This document shows, one piece after another, positions 7,307-15,953 of a stretch of DNA of 36,439 nt. Source of the DNA: CAYQEC01 sp964416425 (GTDB lineage Bacteria; Actinomycetota; Acidimicrobiia; Spongiisociales; UBA5794); assembly GCA_964416425.1 (NCBI GenBank), contig CAYQEC010000022.1:1-36439 (forward strand), written 5' to 3'. The notes under the pieces were generated by a model. The model ran no database searches and was not told the origin of the DNA. It saw only the letters and a program-made list of their open reading frames with translations. Position 1 is the stretch's first letter; the number at the start of each line of letters is the position of its first letter. A program made the translations under genes and the position numbers.

Positions 7307-8848
7307 ATGGCGGGGACTGCCGGCCTGACCACGGTGCCCGGCTCGGCCGAGGAGCTGGCAGCCTTCGCCGAGCTGCAGCGCCGGCTCGCCCCCATGTACT
7401 CCCGGGTGTTCTCCGACGACCGGGTTCCTCGCACCGTGGTGGTGATCCCCAGCCTCAGCTTCGACCCGGCCGAGCTGCGCAAGGTCAAGGGGATCGGCCA
7501 CTACGAGGAGCGGATGCTGTGCCTGCTCATGCTGCTGCGGCTCCCCGCCACCAACCTCGTGTACGTCACGAGCCGGGCGATTCACCCCTCCATCATCGAC
7601 TACTACCTGCACCTCCTGCCGGGCGTACCCGGGACCCACGCCCGCAACCGCCTCACCCTGCTCGACTGCGACGACGGCTCCGACACCCCGCTGACCCGCA
7701 AGATCCTCGACCGACCCCGCCTGGTGCGGCGGATCGCCGAGGCAGTCGTTTCCCCGGAGTCGTCCCACATCACCTGCTTCAACGCCACCTGGATGGAGCG
7801 CAGCCTCGCCGTCCAGGTCGGCATCCCCCTCTACGCCTGCGATCCGTCGCTCTACCCGCTCGGCAACAAGTCCAACGGCCGGGTGCTGCTACGGCGGGCC
7901 GGAGTGGCGGTGCCGGACGGAGCCGAGCATCTCCGCGACGAGGGCGACGTCGTCGAGGCGCTCGCCGTGCTGCGGCGCCGTAACCCGCGTCTGCATCGGG
8001 CGGTGCTCAAGCTCAACGACGGGTTCTCGGGAGAGGGCAACGCCATCTTCAGCTTCGAAGGCGCCCCGGACGAGTTGGACATTGCCTGGTGGGTGCGCCG
8101 CAACCTGTGGGAGCGGCTCACCTTCGGGGCGGAGGGGGAGACCTGGGAGCCGTACGCCGCCAAGTTCCGGGAGATGGGAGGCATCGTCGAGGCGTTCCTG
8201 GAGGATCCTCACCGCCGTTCACCATCGGTGCAGTGCCGGATCGATCCGCTGGGAGTGTCGAGCATCGTCTCCACCCACGATCAGGTGCTGGGTGGCCCCG
8301 GCCAGCAGGTGTACCTCGGCTGTACCTTCCCCGCCGACGGCGCCTACCGCGCCGACCTGCACGAGGCGGCGGGCCGGGTATCGAAGGAGCTGGCGGCCGA
8401 GGGCGTGATCGGCCGCTTCAGTCTCGACTTCATCTCGGTGCCCGGCACCGAAGGGTGGGAGCACTACGCCCTCGAGGTGAACCTTCGCAAGGGCGGGACC
8501 ACCCTGCCCTACCTCATGCTCAAGTTCCTCACCGGCGGCGCCTACGACGCAGACCGCGGGGTTCACGTCACCGCGGCCGGGACCACCCGCTACTACCACG
8601 CCTCCGACAACGTCGAGAAGCGGAGCTACCGCGGGCTCACCCCCGACGACCTGATCGACATCGTCGTCGGCAACGAGCTGCATTTCGACCTGCACCGCCA
8701 GGAGGGGGTTGTCTTCCACCTCATCGGGGCGCTCTCCGAGTACGGCAAGCTCGGGCTGGTCGGCATCGCCCCCTCCCCGGAGCGCGCCACCGAGCTTTAC
8801 CACGACACCGTCGCCGTCCTCGACCGGGAAACAGGCACCCCGGCCTGA
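7307..8848 (+). CDS. ATP-grasp peptide ligase, PGM1-related
   Basis: The 513-aa product resembles the PGM1-type ATP-grasp ligases, named after the pheganomycin peptide ligase, which join an acyl-phosphate intermediate to an amine. An N-terminal domain (VVVIPSLSFDPAEL, VKGIGHYEERMLCLLMLLR) precedes an ATP-grasp core. That core has VLKLNDGFSGEGNAIF (ATP-binding Lys and Gly loop), VQCRIDP, RFSLDFISV and ALEVNLRKGGTTLP, where the Glu and Asn are expected Mg ligands. The C-terminal part (YHASDNVEKRSYRGL, VVFHLIGALSEYGKLGLVGI) matches the PGM1 C-terminal module. The ATG at 7307 follows a strong GGAGGAGG at 7290-7297. No precursor peptide or other natural-product gene lies nearby. It may therefore make a small amide metabolite or modify a housekeeping product; the substrate is unknown. 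Confidence 0.8.
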   Translation: MAGTAGLTTVPGSAEELAAFAELQRRLAPMYSRVFSDDRVPRTVVVIPSLSFDPAELRKVKGIGHYEERMLCLLMLLRLPATNLVYVTSRAIHPSIIDYYLHLLPGVPGTHARNRLTLLDCDDGSDTPLTRKILDRPRLVRRIAEAVVSPESSHITCFNATWMERSLAVQVGIPLYACDPSLYPLGNKSNGRVLLRRAGVAVPDGAEHLRDEGDVVEALAVLRRRNPRLHRAVLKLNDGFSGEGNAIFSFEGAPDELDIAWWVRRNLWERLTFGAEGETWEPYAAKFREMGGIVEAFLEDPHRRSPSVQCRIDPLGVSSIVSTHDQVLGGPGQQVYLGCTFPADGAYRADLHEAAGRVSKELAAEGVIGRFSLDFISVPGTEGWEHYALEVNLRKGGTTLPYLMLKFLTGGAYDADRGVHVTAAGTTRYYHASDNVEKRSYRGLTPDDLIDIVVGNELHFDLHRQEGVVFHLIGALSEYGKLGLVGIAPSPERATELYHDTVAVLDRETGTPA

Positions 8849-8981
8849 ACTCCTGTAGCCAACCCAGGGTTGGGACGCCGAGTATTCCTGTGCCTGAGCC
8901 CTGGGCCGGGGGCAGGCAGGTGGTCGATCGGTGGATAGCGTCATCATCGAGCTGGATCTCCGCCGCTACCATCCCCGCACA

Positions 8982-10505
8982 ATGTGGGGGCACGCTGCCG
9001 GATTCGACGGATCGAGTGGTCGGGATGAGGCAGTGATCGGGTCGCCGATCGATCGGCCCGGCGACGGTCGCTTGATCCTGCTCGTCGTCCTTGCCGCCGC
9101 AGCCCTGGCCAGCCTCGCCGTTGTCCGCTACCTCCAGTTGAACAACGGCGGCTACGACACGGCGATCTACGGCAACACGCTGTGGCGTCTCGCTCACGGG
9201 TTCTCTGGCGAGTCCGCCATCACCGGTATCCATCTCTTCACCGACCACGTTCCGCCGTTGCTCCTCCTGTTTGTGCCGATCTTCCGCTTCGGTATCGACG
9301 TTGGGATCTGTTCACTGCTGGTCGCCGGGGCGATCTCGCTCGGCCTGGTGGGCTTCGCCGTCCTGCGCCTCGGCCGACTGCAGCGCCTGGACGAAAAGCT
9401 CCTGTTCTTCTTCGTGGCGATCACGATGCTCGGGCCGGGCACGGTGCTCGTCTCCCAGTTCGGCTTCCACGACACCACCCTCGGTCTCGGGCCGCTCGCC
9501 ATGACGATCGTTGAGGGCATGAACCCGCGGCGCCACCGGCTGTGGTGGTGTTGGCCCCTCCTGGCGGCGTTCTCCCGGCAAGAGATCGCGGCGGCCGTGA
9601 TCGTGGCCGGACTGCTGCTGTGGCGGAGCAACCGCCGTGCCGCGGTCACCGTCGTTGCGATCGGGGGCGGGGTGTTGGCGGCAGCCGTCGTCTGGCTCCT
9701 CGCCATCTCGAGCGTGGGATCCATGGCCGGGTACCACTTCGCCCATCTCGGTGCGACTCCCTCGGAGATCCTGCGCGGGGCGATCCGTGACCCCGGAGCC
9801 GCGCTCGCCCCGGTGTTCGATCGGATGGCGGTCGCCAGTTTCGTGGTGTGGCTCCTGCCGTTCGGTCTCATCGCGGTCCTGCGGGCATGGAGATGGCTCC
9901 TCGTGGCATTCCCACTCGTGGCCATCCCCGTGTTCGGTACCTGGGCCGCCGCCGACTCCTACTGGGAGCACTACTGGCACATCCTGCTCGTCCCGGCAGC
10001 GCTCGGTTCGGTGCTCGGTTTCGGGCTTCTCTCTGACTGGTGGCGGCGCCTCTATCCGCTGCTGACGGTGGCGTTGTTGGTGCTCACATGGGTGCTCTGG
10101 GCTCCCGACCTGGGCGGCGTCTTCGACGTCTCAGCTGATCCGACCGCCCGGGCTGTCTACCAGGAGGCATCCGCCGCTCCCGACGCGGCGCTGTCGACCT
10201 CGCCCGGCACACTGGCGCGCCTCTCCGGCAGGAAGACCGTCATGGTCTTCCCGCGGCCGTTCCTCTGCCTCCAGGACACGTTCGGGTACTTCGAAGGGCC
10301 ACCCGCCCCGCCCGACATGGTGGTCAGCGACGCGAGGCTCGAGGACCGCTTCTCCGTGGGATCCTGGGACCGCATCACCGACGTGCTCGACGCGGCCTAC
10401 GAGCCACAGGCGATCGATGCCGACGTCACCATCTGGAGGATGGTCGACCCGATCGCCGCCGCGGAACGCTACGAGCCGTGCACGACCAGAGCAGAGGGCG
10501 GCTGA
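8982..10505 (+). CDS. DUF2079 polytopic membrane protein
   Basis: The protein has roughly ten hydrophobic segments: ILLVVLAAAALASLAVV, PLLLLFVPIF, LLVAGAISLGLVGFAVL, FFFVAITMLGPGTVLV, AAVIVAGLLLW, VVAIGGGVLAAAVVWLLA, ASFVVWLLPFGLIAVL and others. After the first segment comes YDTAIYGNTLWRLAHG, with ITGIHLFTDH next. This is the DUF2079 signature, a glycosyltransferase-C-like fold of unknown substrate that probably acts on lipid-linked sugars. Three starts are possible: GTG 8931, ATG 8982 (TACCAT nine bases upstream) and GTG 9033 (GGGATGAGG upstream). I give the ATG, with low certainty. Codon choice is slightly less GC-biased than in the neighbours. The gene converges on the DHOD-like gene, 15 bp away. 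Confidence 0.82.
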   Translation: MWGHAAGFDGSSGRDEAVIGSPIDRPGDGRLILLVVLAAAALASLAVVRYLQLNNGGYDTAIYGNTLWRLAHGFSGESAITGIHLFTDHVPPLLLLFVPIFRFGIDVGICSLLVAGAISLGLVGFAVLRLGRLQRLDEKLLFFFVAITMLGPGTVLVSQFGFHDTTLGLGPLAMTIVEGMNPRRHRLWWCWPLLAAFSRQEIAAAVIVAGLLLWRSNRRAAVTVVAIGGGVLAAAVVWLLAISSVGSMAGYHFAHLGATPSEILRGAIRDPGAALAPVFDRMAVASFVVWLLPFGLIAVLRAWRWLLVAFPLVAIPVFGTWAAADSYWEHYWHILLVPAALGSVLGFGLLSDWWRRLYPLLTVALLVLTWVLWAPDLGGVFDVSADPTARAVYQEASAAPDAALSTSPGTLARLSGRKTVMVFPRPFLCLQDTFGYFEGPPAPPDMVVSDARLEDRFSVGSWDRITDVLDAAYEPQAIDADVTIWRMVDPIAAAERYEPCTTRAEGG

Positions 10506-10524
10506 GCCGCCATCCTCCGCTCAG
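10497..10524. terminator. Convergent-gene hairpin with a stop codon in the loop
   Basis: GGCGGC (10497-10502), TGA (10503-10505) and GCCGCC (10506-10511) form a 6-bp stem whose loop is the stop codon of the DUF2079 gene. An alternative stem pairs CTGAGC (10502-10507) with GCTCAG (10519-10524), which reaches into the stop of the minus-strand gene. There is no U-tract. The position between convergent genes suggests bidirectional termination or 3'-end protection. Confidence 0.35.
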
Positions 10525-11528
10525 ACCGGCGAGGTGTAGGACACCAGAGTGCGCATGTAGTTGGTGCGCTCGTAGCCGGCCGGGTCGGTGCTCGATCGCT
10601 GGCTGAGGCTGCCCTTCGCCTGCTCGATCGAGACGTACTCCCGGTCGGCGAACCACGACTCCATGTCGAACAGCACCGTCGCCAGGTGACCCGCCCCGTA
10701 CTTGAGGAGGGCCGACGTCATCATGGTGACGTCCGCCCCGGCGAGGATCAGCTTCACCACGTCCTCGCCGGTGTGCACCCCGGAGCTGGCGGCGAGCGAG
10801 CCGCTCACTCGACCCTTGAGGATCGCCATCCACCGTAGCGCCAGCCGCATGTTCACCGGGTTGGAGAGCATCAGGTCGGGCACGACCTTGAGCTCGTCGA
10901 GGTCGATGTCGGGCTGGTAGAAGCGGTTGAAGAGCACCAGGCCGTCGGCACCGGCGTCGAACAGGCGCACCGCCATGTTCGCCATCGAGGAGAAGTACGG
11001 GCTGACCTTGACCGCCAGCGGGATCGACACCGCCTTGCGGACAGCGTCGACCAACTCGAGGTACTCCAGCTCGACCTCCTTGCCGCCCTTCTCGGTGTCC
11101 GCCGCCACCCGGTACACGTTGAGTTCCAGGGCGTCGGCGCCCTCGTCCTCCAGCAGCCGGGCGTAGGCGGTCCATCCGCCCTTCGACTCGCCGTTGAGGC
11201 TGGCGATGACAGGGATGGACAGCTCCTGCTTGGCGCGGCGCAGGGTGTCCAGGTAGTTGTCGGCGCCGGCGTTGTAGGCGTCCATCTCCGGCAGGTAGCC
11301 GCCGTACGACTCGGGCGAGATCTCCGCCCCGTACTCGAAGAAGTGGTGCGCCTCCATGGCGTCGTGCTCGATCTGCTCCTCGAAGAGGGACGGCATCACG
11401 ACTGCCGCGGCGCCTGCTTCCTGCAACTCCAAGAGACTGTCGATCGTCCCCGTCAGGGGCCCGGCCGAGGGCACCAGGGGGTTGGCGAGGTCGAGTCCCA
11501 GATACCGTGTGGTGATGTCGACGGTCAT
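10521..11528 (-). CDS. Dihydroorotate dehydrogenase-like flavoprotein coupled to PFOR
   Basis: The 335-aa product is an FMN-type TIM barrel of the dihydroorotate dehydrogenase class: TTRYLGLDLANPLVPSAGPL at the N-terminus, IPVIASLNG, PLAVKVSPYFSS, GADGLVLFNRFYQPD and GSLAASSGVHTGEDVVKLIL (phosphate-binding region). The catalytic loop of genuine PyrD (Asn-x-Ser/Cys-Cys-Pro-Asn type) is absent; the matching strand reads ALELNVYRV. Pyrimidine synthesis is therefore unlikely. Genes of this type are known next to pyruvate:ferredoxin oxidoreductase in many bacteria, with unknown function. Here the ATG at 11528 overlaps the PFOR stop by four bases (ATGA), implying translational coupling. Earlier in-frame codons lie inside nifJ and encode unconserved sequence. 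Confidence 0.85.
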   Translation of the reverse strand: MTVDITTRYLGLDLANPLVPSAGPLTGTIDSLLELQEAGAAAVVMPSLFEEQIEHDAMEAHHFFEYGAEISPESYGGYLPEMDAYNAGADNYLDTLRRAKQELSIPVIASLNGESKGGWTAYARLLEDEGADALELNVYRVAADTEKGGKEVELEYLELVDAVRKAVSIPLAVKVSPYFSSMANMAVRLFDAGADGLVLFNRFYQPDIDLDELKVVPDLMLSNPVNMRLALRWMAILKGRVSGSLAASSGVHTGEDVVKLILAGADVTMMTSALLKYGAGHLATVLFDMESWFADREYVSIEQAKGSLSQRSSTDPAGYERTNYMRTLVSYTSPV

Positions 11529-14500
11529 TCTTCGGTCTCCTCGAAGACTGCGGTTCGCTCGACGTGAACCATCTGCTCGTACAGGTGCCACCGGTTGTCG
11601 ATGTCGTCCTGCGCCTGCTGGGTGAGTTCCTCGGCGTGTTTCGGGTTGGATCGGGTCAGCATGGCGAACCGTCCCTCGTTCTTGGCGAACTCGCGGAACG
11701 GGATCGTCGGCTTCCGGCTGTCCAGCCGCATCCCCGGTTGGCCGAGTGCGCTGGCAGCCGAGTCGTACCGGTAGAGCGGCCAGTAGCCGGATTCGGCCGC
11801 CTCCTTCTGGTGATCCATCATCGTTGCCATGTCGATGCCGTGTGCGATGCACGGGCTGAAGGCGATGATGAGCGACGGGCCCGGATGGGCCTCCGCCTCG
11901 CTGAAGGCCTTCACCACCTGGGTCATGTTGGCCCCCATCGCCACCTGGGCCACGTACACGTTGCCGTACCCCATGGCGATCATGCCGAGATCTTTCTTGG
12001 CGGTCTCTTTACCGCCGGCGGCGAACTTGGCGACCGCGGCCCGCGGCGTGGCCTTGGAGGCCTGGCCACCGGTGTTGGAGTACACCTCGGTGTCGAGGAC
12101 CAGGATGTTGACGTCCCGGTTCTGGGCGAGCACGTGGTCGAGGCCGCCGAACCCGATGTCGTAGGCCCAGCCGTCCCCGCCGACGATCCACACCCCCATG
12201 CGGACCAGGTAGTCGGTGAGGCTCGCGAGGTAGCGGACCTCGGGCCCATCCATCCCCTTGAGCATCTTCTGCAGCTCGGCGACCCGCTCCCGCTGCTTGG
12301 CGATGCCCTCCTCGGTGGACTGGTCCGCCGCCAGGATGTCACCGGCGATGCTACCGACCTGCGGCGACAGCTTCTCCAGCAGCTTCCGAGCCGTGGCGCT
12401 CTGCTGGTCGATCCCGAGCCGCATGCCGAACCCGAACTCGGCGTTGTCCTCGAACAGCGAGTTCGACCACGCCGGACCCCGCCCGTTGCGGTCGACCGCG
12501 TAGGGCGTCGTCGGCAGGTTGCCGCCGTAGATCGACGAGCACCCGGTGGCGTTGGCAACGAGGATGCGGTCGCCGAACATCTGGCTGAGCAGCTTGATGT
12601 ACGGGGTCTCGCCGCAGCCGGAGCAGGCGCCGGAGAACTCGAAGAGGGGCCGCAGCACCTGCGAGCCCTTCAACGTCTCGACCCGCACCTCGGTGCGGTC
12701 CGCTTCCGGGATGTCGAGGAAGTAGGCGAAGTTGGCCCGCTCCTCCTCGAGGTGGTCCAGTTGCGGCTCCATGTTGATCGCTTTGTGCCGCACCTCCTCC
12801 TTGCTCTTGGCGGGGCAGACGTTGACGCACACCTGGCAGCCGGTGCAGTCCTCGGGCGCCACCTGGACCGTGACGTTCATGCCGGCGAAGTCGCGGCCCT
12901 TCCACGCCTTGGTCTTGAAGGTATCGGGGGCGCCGTCGACGGAGTCGGGGTCGTACACCTTGATCCGGATGGCGGCATGCGGGCACACCAGGGCGCAGCG
13001 ACCGCAGTCGATGCAGATGTCGGGATCCCAGATCGGGATCTCGTGGGCGATGCTGCGCTTCTCCCACTGCGTGGTGGCGGTGGGGAACGTCCCGTCGATC
13101 GGGAGGGCGCTCACCGGGAGCAGGTCTCCCTTCCCGGCGATGATCATGGCGGTGACCCGCTGCACGAAATCGGGGGCCTCCGCCGGGACGGGGCGCCGCA
13201 GCGTCGTCTCGGAAGTGACCTCGGACGGCACCGTCACCTCGTGGAGGGAGGCGAGGGCGCCGTCGACGGCGGCGAAGTTGCGGTTGAGCACCACCTCGCC
13301 CCGCTTGCCGTACGCCTTGCGGATCGACTCCTTGATGGCTTCGATCGCCTTGTCCCGCGGCAGGATCTCGGCGAGGGCGAAGAAGCAGGTCTGCAGCACG
13401 GTGTTGATGCGGCCGCCGAGCCCTGCATCGCTCGCCACCCGGTCGCCGTCGACGACGAAGAAGCGGATCTTCTTGTCGATGAACTGCTGCTGGGCGTCGC
13501 GCGGGAGCTGATCCCACACCTCGTCGGGACCGTAGGGGCTGTTGAGGAGGAAGATGGCGTCGGGACGGGCGGCGTCGAGGACGTTGATCTTCTCCATGAA
13601 ACCGAACTGGTGGCAGGCGACGAAGTTCGCCTCGTTGATGAGGTAGGCCGAGGTGATGGGCCGCGGCCCGAAGCGGAGGTGGGAGACCGTCATCGCCCCG
13701 GACTTCTTCGAGTCGTACACGAAGTAGCCCTGGGCGTACTGGTCGGTGTAGCCACCGATGATCTTCACCGTGTTCTTGTTGGCGCCGACCGTGCCGTCAC
13801 TGCCGAGGCCGTAGAACACGGCGCTCACCACGTCTTCGGGATCGCTCCACTCGTCGGCTTCGACCGGCAGGCTGGTGTTGGTGACGTCATCGATGATGCC
13901 CACCGTGAAGTGCTTCTTCGGGCTCTCCTTGGCCAGTTCGGTGAACACGGCGAGGGCCATCGGCGGGGTGAACTCTTTTGACGACAGCCCGTAGCGGCCG
14001 CCGATCACCATCGGCGGATTGGGGTGTCCCTCGGCGAAGGCCGCCACGATGTCGAGGTAGAGGGGCTCGCCGGGCGACCCGGGCTCCTTGGTGCGGTCGA
14101 GGACGGCGACGGCCTTGGCCGTCTCCGGCACCGTGGCCACGAAGTCCGCCACCGAGAAGGGGCGGAACAGGCGCACCGCCACCATGCCGACCTTCTCGCC
14201 CTTCGCGACGAGGTGGTCGACGGCCTCTCGGGCGGCGCCGATGCCGGAGCCCATGAGGATGACGACCCGCTCGGCGTCGGGTGCCCCGTAGTAGTCGAAG
14301 AGGTGGTAGGAGCGCCCGGTGAGCTCGGCGAAGTGGTCCATCTGCTTCTGGACGATGGCGGGGACGGCCTCGTAGTAGGGGTTGCACGCTTCCCGGGCTT
14401 GGAAGAAGACGTCGGGGTTCTGGGCGGTCCCGCGCAGCACCGGACGGTTCGGGTTGAGGGCACGGAGGCGATGCTCCGCCACCAGGTCGTCGTCGATCAT

Positions 14501-15079
14501 GGCGCGGACGACGTCGTCGGAGATCCCCTCGATCTTGCTCACCTCGTGCGAGGTGCGGAACCCGTCGAAGAAGTGGAGAAACGGCACCCGGCTGCGCAGG
14601 GTGGAGGCGTGGGCGACCAGGGCCAGGTCCTGCGCCTCCTGCACCGGGCCCGCCGCCAGCAAGGCGAACCCGGTGGCGCGGGCCGCCATGACGTCGCTGT
14701 GGTCACCGAAGATGCTGAGGGCGTGGGTGGCCAGGGTGCGGGCCGCCACATGGATCACCGTCGGCGACAGCTCGCCGGCGATCTTGTACATGTTGGGGAG
14801 CATGAGCAGCAGGCCCTGTGAGGCGGTGAACGTGCTGGTCATCGCCCCGGCTTGGAGCGAGCCGTGGACGGCGCCGGCGGCGCCGCCTTCGCTCTGCATC
14901 TCCACGACGTCGGGGATGGTTCCCCAGATGTTGGTGCGGCCGGCCTGGGACCAGGCATCGGCCAGCTCGCCCATGGGGGAGGCGGGGGTGATGGGGTAGA
15001 TCGAACAGACTTCCGACAGCGCGTGCGCGACCCGTGTCGCGGCTTCGTTGCCGTCGACGATGATGTGGTTGTTGCTCAT
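11525..15079 (-). CDS. nifJ: Pyruvate:ferredoxin (flavodoxin) oxidoreductase, single-chain
   Basis: PFOR interconverts pyruvate plus CoA with acetyl-CoA, CO2 and reduced ferredoxin, using thiamine diphosphate and three 4Fe-4S clusters. The 1184-aa product has the full domain string of the one-chain enzyme. Domain I is EVCSIYPITPASPMGELADAW near the N-terminus. The ferredoxin domain has CIDCGRCALVCP near residue 688 and CTGCQVCVNVCP near 743. The C-terminal TPP domain begins with CSGCGETPYIKLLSQMFGDR near 815 and holds NATGCSSIYGGNLPTTPY and GGDGWAYDIGFGGLDHVLA. The ATG at 15079 follows CTGGAG with good spacing. It is translationally coupled to the downstream DHOD-like gene. It points to low-oxygen or ferredoxin-linked carbon metabolism, consistent with the nearby hydrogenase and PPDK. 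Confidence 0.97.
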   Translation of the reverse strand: MSNNHIIVDGNEAATRVAHALSEVCSIYPITPASPMGELADAWSQAGRTNIWGTIPDVVEMQSEGGAAGAVHGSLQAGAMTSTFTASQGLLLMLPNMYKIAGELSPTVIHVAARTLATHALSIFGDHSDVMAARATGFALLAAGPVQEAQDLALVAHASTLRSRVPFLHFFDGFRTSHEVSKIEGISDDVVRAMIDDDLVAEHRLRALNPNRPVLRGTAQNPDVFFQAREACNPYYEAVPAIVQKQMDHFAELTGRSYHLFDYYGAPDAERVVILMGSGIGAAREAVDHLVAKGEKVGMVAVRLFRPFSVADFVATVPETAKAVAVLDRTKEPGSPGEPLYLDIVAAFAEGHPNPPMVIGGRYGLSSKEFTPPMALAVFTELAKESPKKHFTVGIIDDVTNTSLPVEADEWSDPEDVVSAVFYGLGSDGTVGANKNTVKIIGGYTDQYAQGYFVYDSKKSGAMTVSHLRFGPRPITSAYLINEANFVACHQFGFMEKINVLDAARPDAIFLLNSPYGPDEVWDQLPRDAQQQFIDKKIRFFVVDGDRVASDAGLGGRINTVLQTCFFALAEILPRDKAIEAIKESIRKAYGKRGEVVLNRNFAAVDGALASLHEVTVPSEVTSETTLRRPVPAEAPDFVQRVTAMIIAGKGDLLPVSALPIDGTFPTATTQWEKRSIAHEIPIWDPDICIDCGRCALVCPHAAIRIKVYDPDSVDGAPDTFKTKAWKGRDFAGMNVTVQVAPEDCTGCQVCVNVCPAKSKEEVRHKAINMEPQLDHLEEERANFAYFLDIPEADRTEVRVETLKGSQVLRPLFEFSGACSGCGETPYIKLLSQMFGDRILVANATGCSSIYGGNLPTTPYAVDRNGRGPAWSNSLFEDNAEFGFGMRLGIDQQSATARKLLEKLSPQVGSIAGDILAADQSTEEGIAKQRERVAELQKMLKGMDGPEVRYLASLTDYLVRMGVWIVGGDGWAYDIGFGGLDHVLAQNRDVNILVLDTEVYSNTGGQASKATPRAAVAKFAAGGKETAKKDLGMIAMGYGNVYVAQVAMGANMTQVVKAFSEAEAHPGPSLIIAFSPCIAHGIDMATMMDHQKEAAESGYWPLYRYDSAASALGQPGMRLDSRKPTIPFREFAKNEGRFAMLTRSNPKHAEELTQQAQDDIDNRWHLYEQMVHVERTAVFEETEE

Positions 15080-15310
15080 CGAAAACTCCAGGGTTGCCCA
15101 GTGGGCCCATCTTTCGCTTCGCGCCTGACCGGCGGTAGGCCCAATGGTCCCGAGCGTGAGGGCCGGTTTCGCATCCGGGAGCGGGACCGTCCGCGGCCGT
15201 GCCCTAAAACAGGGGTCTCACCAGGGGCGTCGAGGAGGATGGAGGGCCATTTGCGCCAATCGGTCCCGGCGGACGATCGTGAACCGAACATGCGCCGATC
15301 GGAGGGCGGA
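15080..15310. promoter_or_regulatory. Divergent promoter region of nifJ and the small membrane protein gene
   Basis: No gene is visible in these 231 bases. They contain an inverted repeat CCCT-N5-AGGG (15202-15214, spacer AAAAC), the most AT-rich spot of the region, which could be an operator or the -10 area of either gene. On the plus strand, GGAGGGCGG just before 15311 is a ribosome site. Confidence 0.35.
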
Positions 15311-15700
15311 ATGCAGAGGTACGTGGTCGGCTTCTTCCTCAGCTTCCACGGGGTGATCCACTGGTTGGGGGCGTCCCTGGCCTGGGGCCTCGCCGAGTAC
15401 GAACGTCTCGACAACGATCCGTGGTTCGACATGCCGTCGTGGCTCGTCGACCTGTGGGGCGGGGTATGGCTGGCGGCGTTGTTGTTGTTCGCGGCGGCCG
15501 GTGTCGCCGTGGTGCTGGGCCGGGTGTGGTGGCGTCAGGCGGCCTTGGTCGGCGTCGTGGTGTCGACGATCGCCATCATCCCGTATGTGTCAGGGGCCAG
15601 CCTCGGCTTGGCGGCCAACGTCATCGTCGTGGCGATCCTGATCGCCACCGCCCGGGGCACGCTCGATTTGCCCGGGAGCCCGGAAGCGGGGCGGGCCTGA
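15311..15700 (+). CDS. Small hydrophobic membrane protein, unknown function
   Basis: The 129-aa product begins MQRYVVGFFLSFHGVIHWLG, a first membrane helix with two His residues on one face (His13, His17). Two or three more helices follow (GGVWLAALLLFAAAGVAVVLG, QAALVGVVVSTIAIIPYV, LAANVIVVAILIATA) and a short hydrophilic tail. A topology with four helices is likely. The ATG at 15311 has GGAGGGCGG immediately upstream; an in-frame ATG at 15290 is less well placed. I do not recognise the family. The paired His in helix 1 hint at metal or heme binding but this is speculation. It is divergent from nifJ. Confidence 0.65.
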   Translation: MQRYVVGFFLSFHGVIHWLGASLAWGLAEYERLDNDPWFDMPSWLVDLWGGVWLAALLLFAAAGVAVVLGRVWWRQAALVGVVVSTIAIIPYVSGASLGLAANVIVVAILIATARGTLDLPGSPEAGRA

Positions 15701-15825
15701 GCGCCGCGAGGCTTCCTTCCCCCTTCTGATCAGGAGGATCTGGTTCGCCACTCCCAAGGGGATGCCGTGCCGTCGACGAGCCGCGACCCTCCCCGGATCG
15801 GTCGCCTTCGGCTCCCTCTGGGACG

Positions 15826-15842
15826 CTCCCCCTACGGGGGAG
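15826..15842. terminator. Perfect 7-bp hairpin CTCCCCC-TAC-GGGGGAG
   Basis: CTCCCCC (15826-15832) and GGGGGAG (15836-15842) are perfectly complementary around a 3-nt loop. It lies about 125 bases after the stop of the small membrane protein gene, within a 253-bp gap that holds no gene. It may be a terminator or part of the intergenic repeat next to it. Confidence 0.4.
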
Positions 15843-15845
15843 AAA

Positions 15846-15927
15846 CCTCCCTGATCCCAGGTGTCAAGACCGGGGAGGGTGAGAGAAGTTGGCGGCCCTC
15901 CCTGCACGACAGAGAGGGTGAGATAAG
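15846..15927 (+). repeat. Two tandem copies of an intergenic hairpin repeat with tail GTGAGANAAG
   Basis: Copy 1 is CCTCCC (15846-15851) followed by GGGAGGGTGAGAGAAG (15873-15888). Copy 2 is CCCTCCC (15896-15902) followed by GAGAGGGTGAGATAAG (15912-15927). Each can fold into a short C/G-rich stem with the same 3' tail. A third copy with the identical 16-mer lies on the other strand at 27551-27582. The layout resembles REP or small MITE-type intergenic elements. Confidence 0.55.
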
Positions 15928-15953
15928 GTTTGGGGCGGCCCGCGAGAACCCTC

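Noticed and set aside
8863..8905. Inverted repeat CCCAGGG/CCCTGGG after the PGM1-like gene as a terminator
   Set aside because: The 29-nt loop and lack of a U-tract make it too weak to call.
10521..11528. Calling this gene pyrD (dihydroorotate dehydrogenase)
   Set aside because: The catalytic Asn-x-Ser/Cys-Cys-Pro-Asn loop is missing and the gene is coupled to PFOR, not to pyrimidine genes.
11564..13981. Open plus-strand frame of about 800 codons opposite nifJ
   Set aside because: Antisense of a well-conserved PFOR. Its product is Gly/Val/Glu/His-rich without recognisable motifs, typical of high-GC shadow frames.
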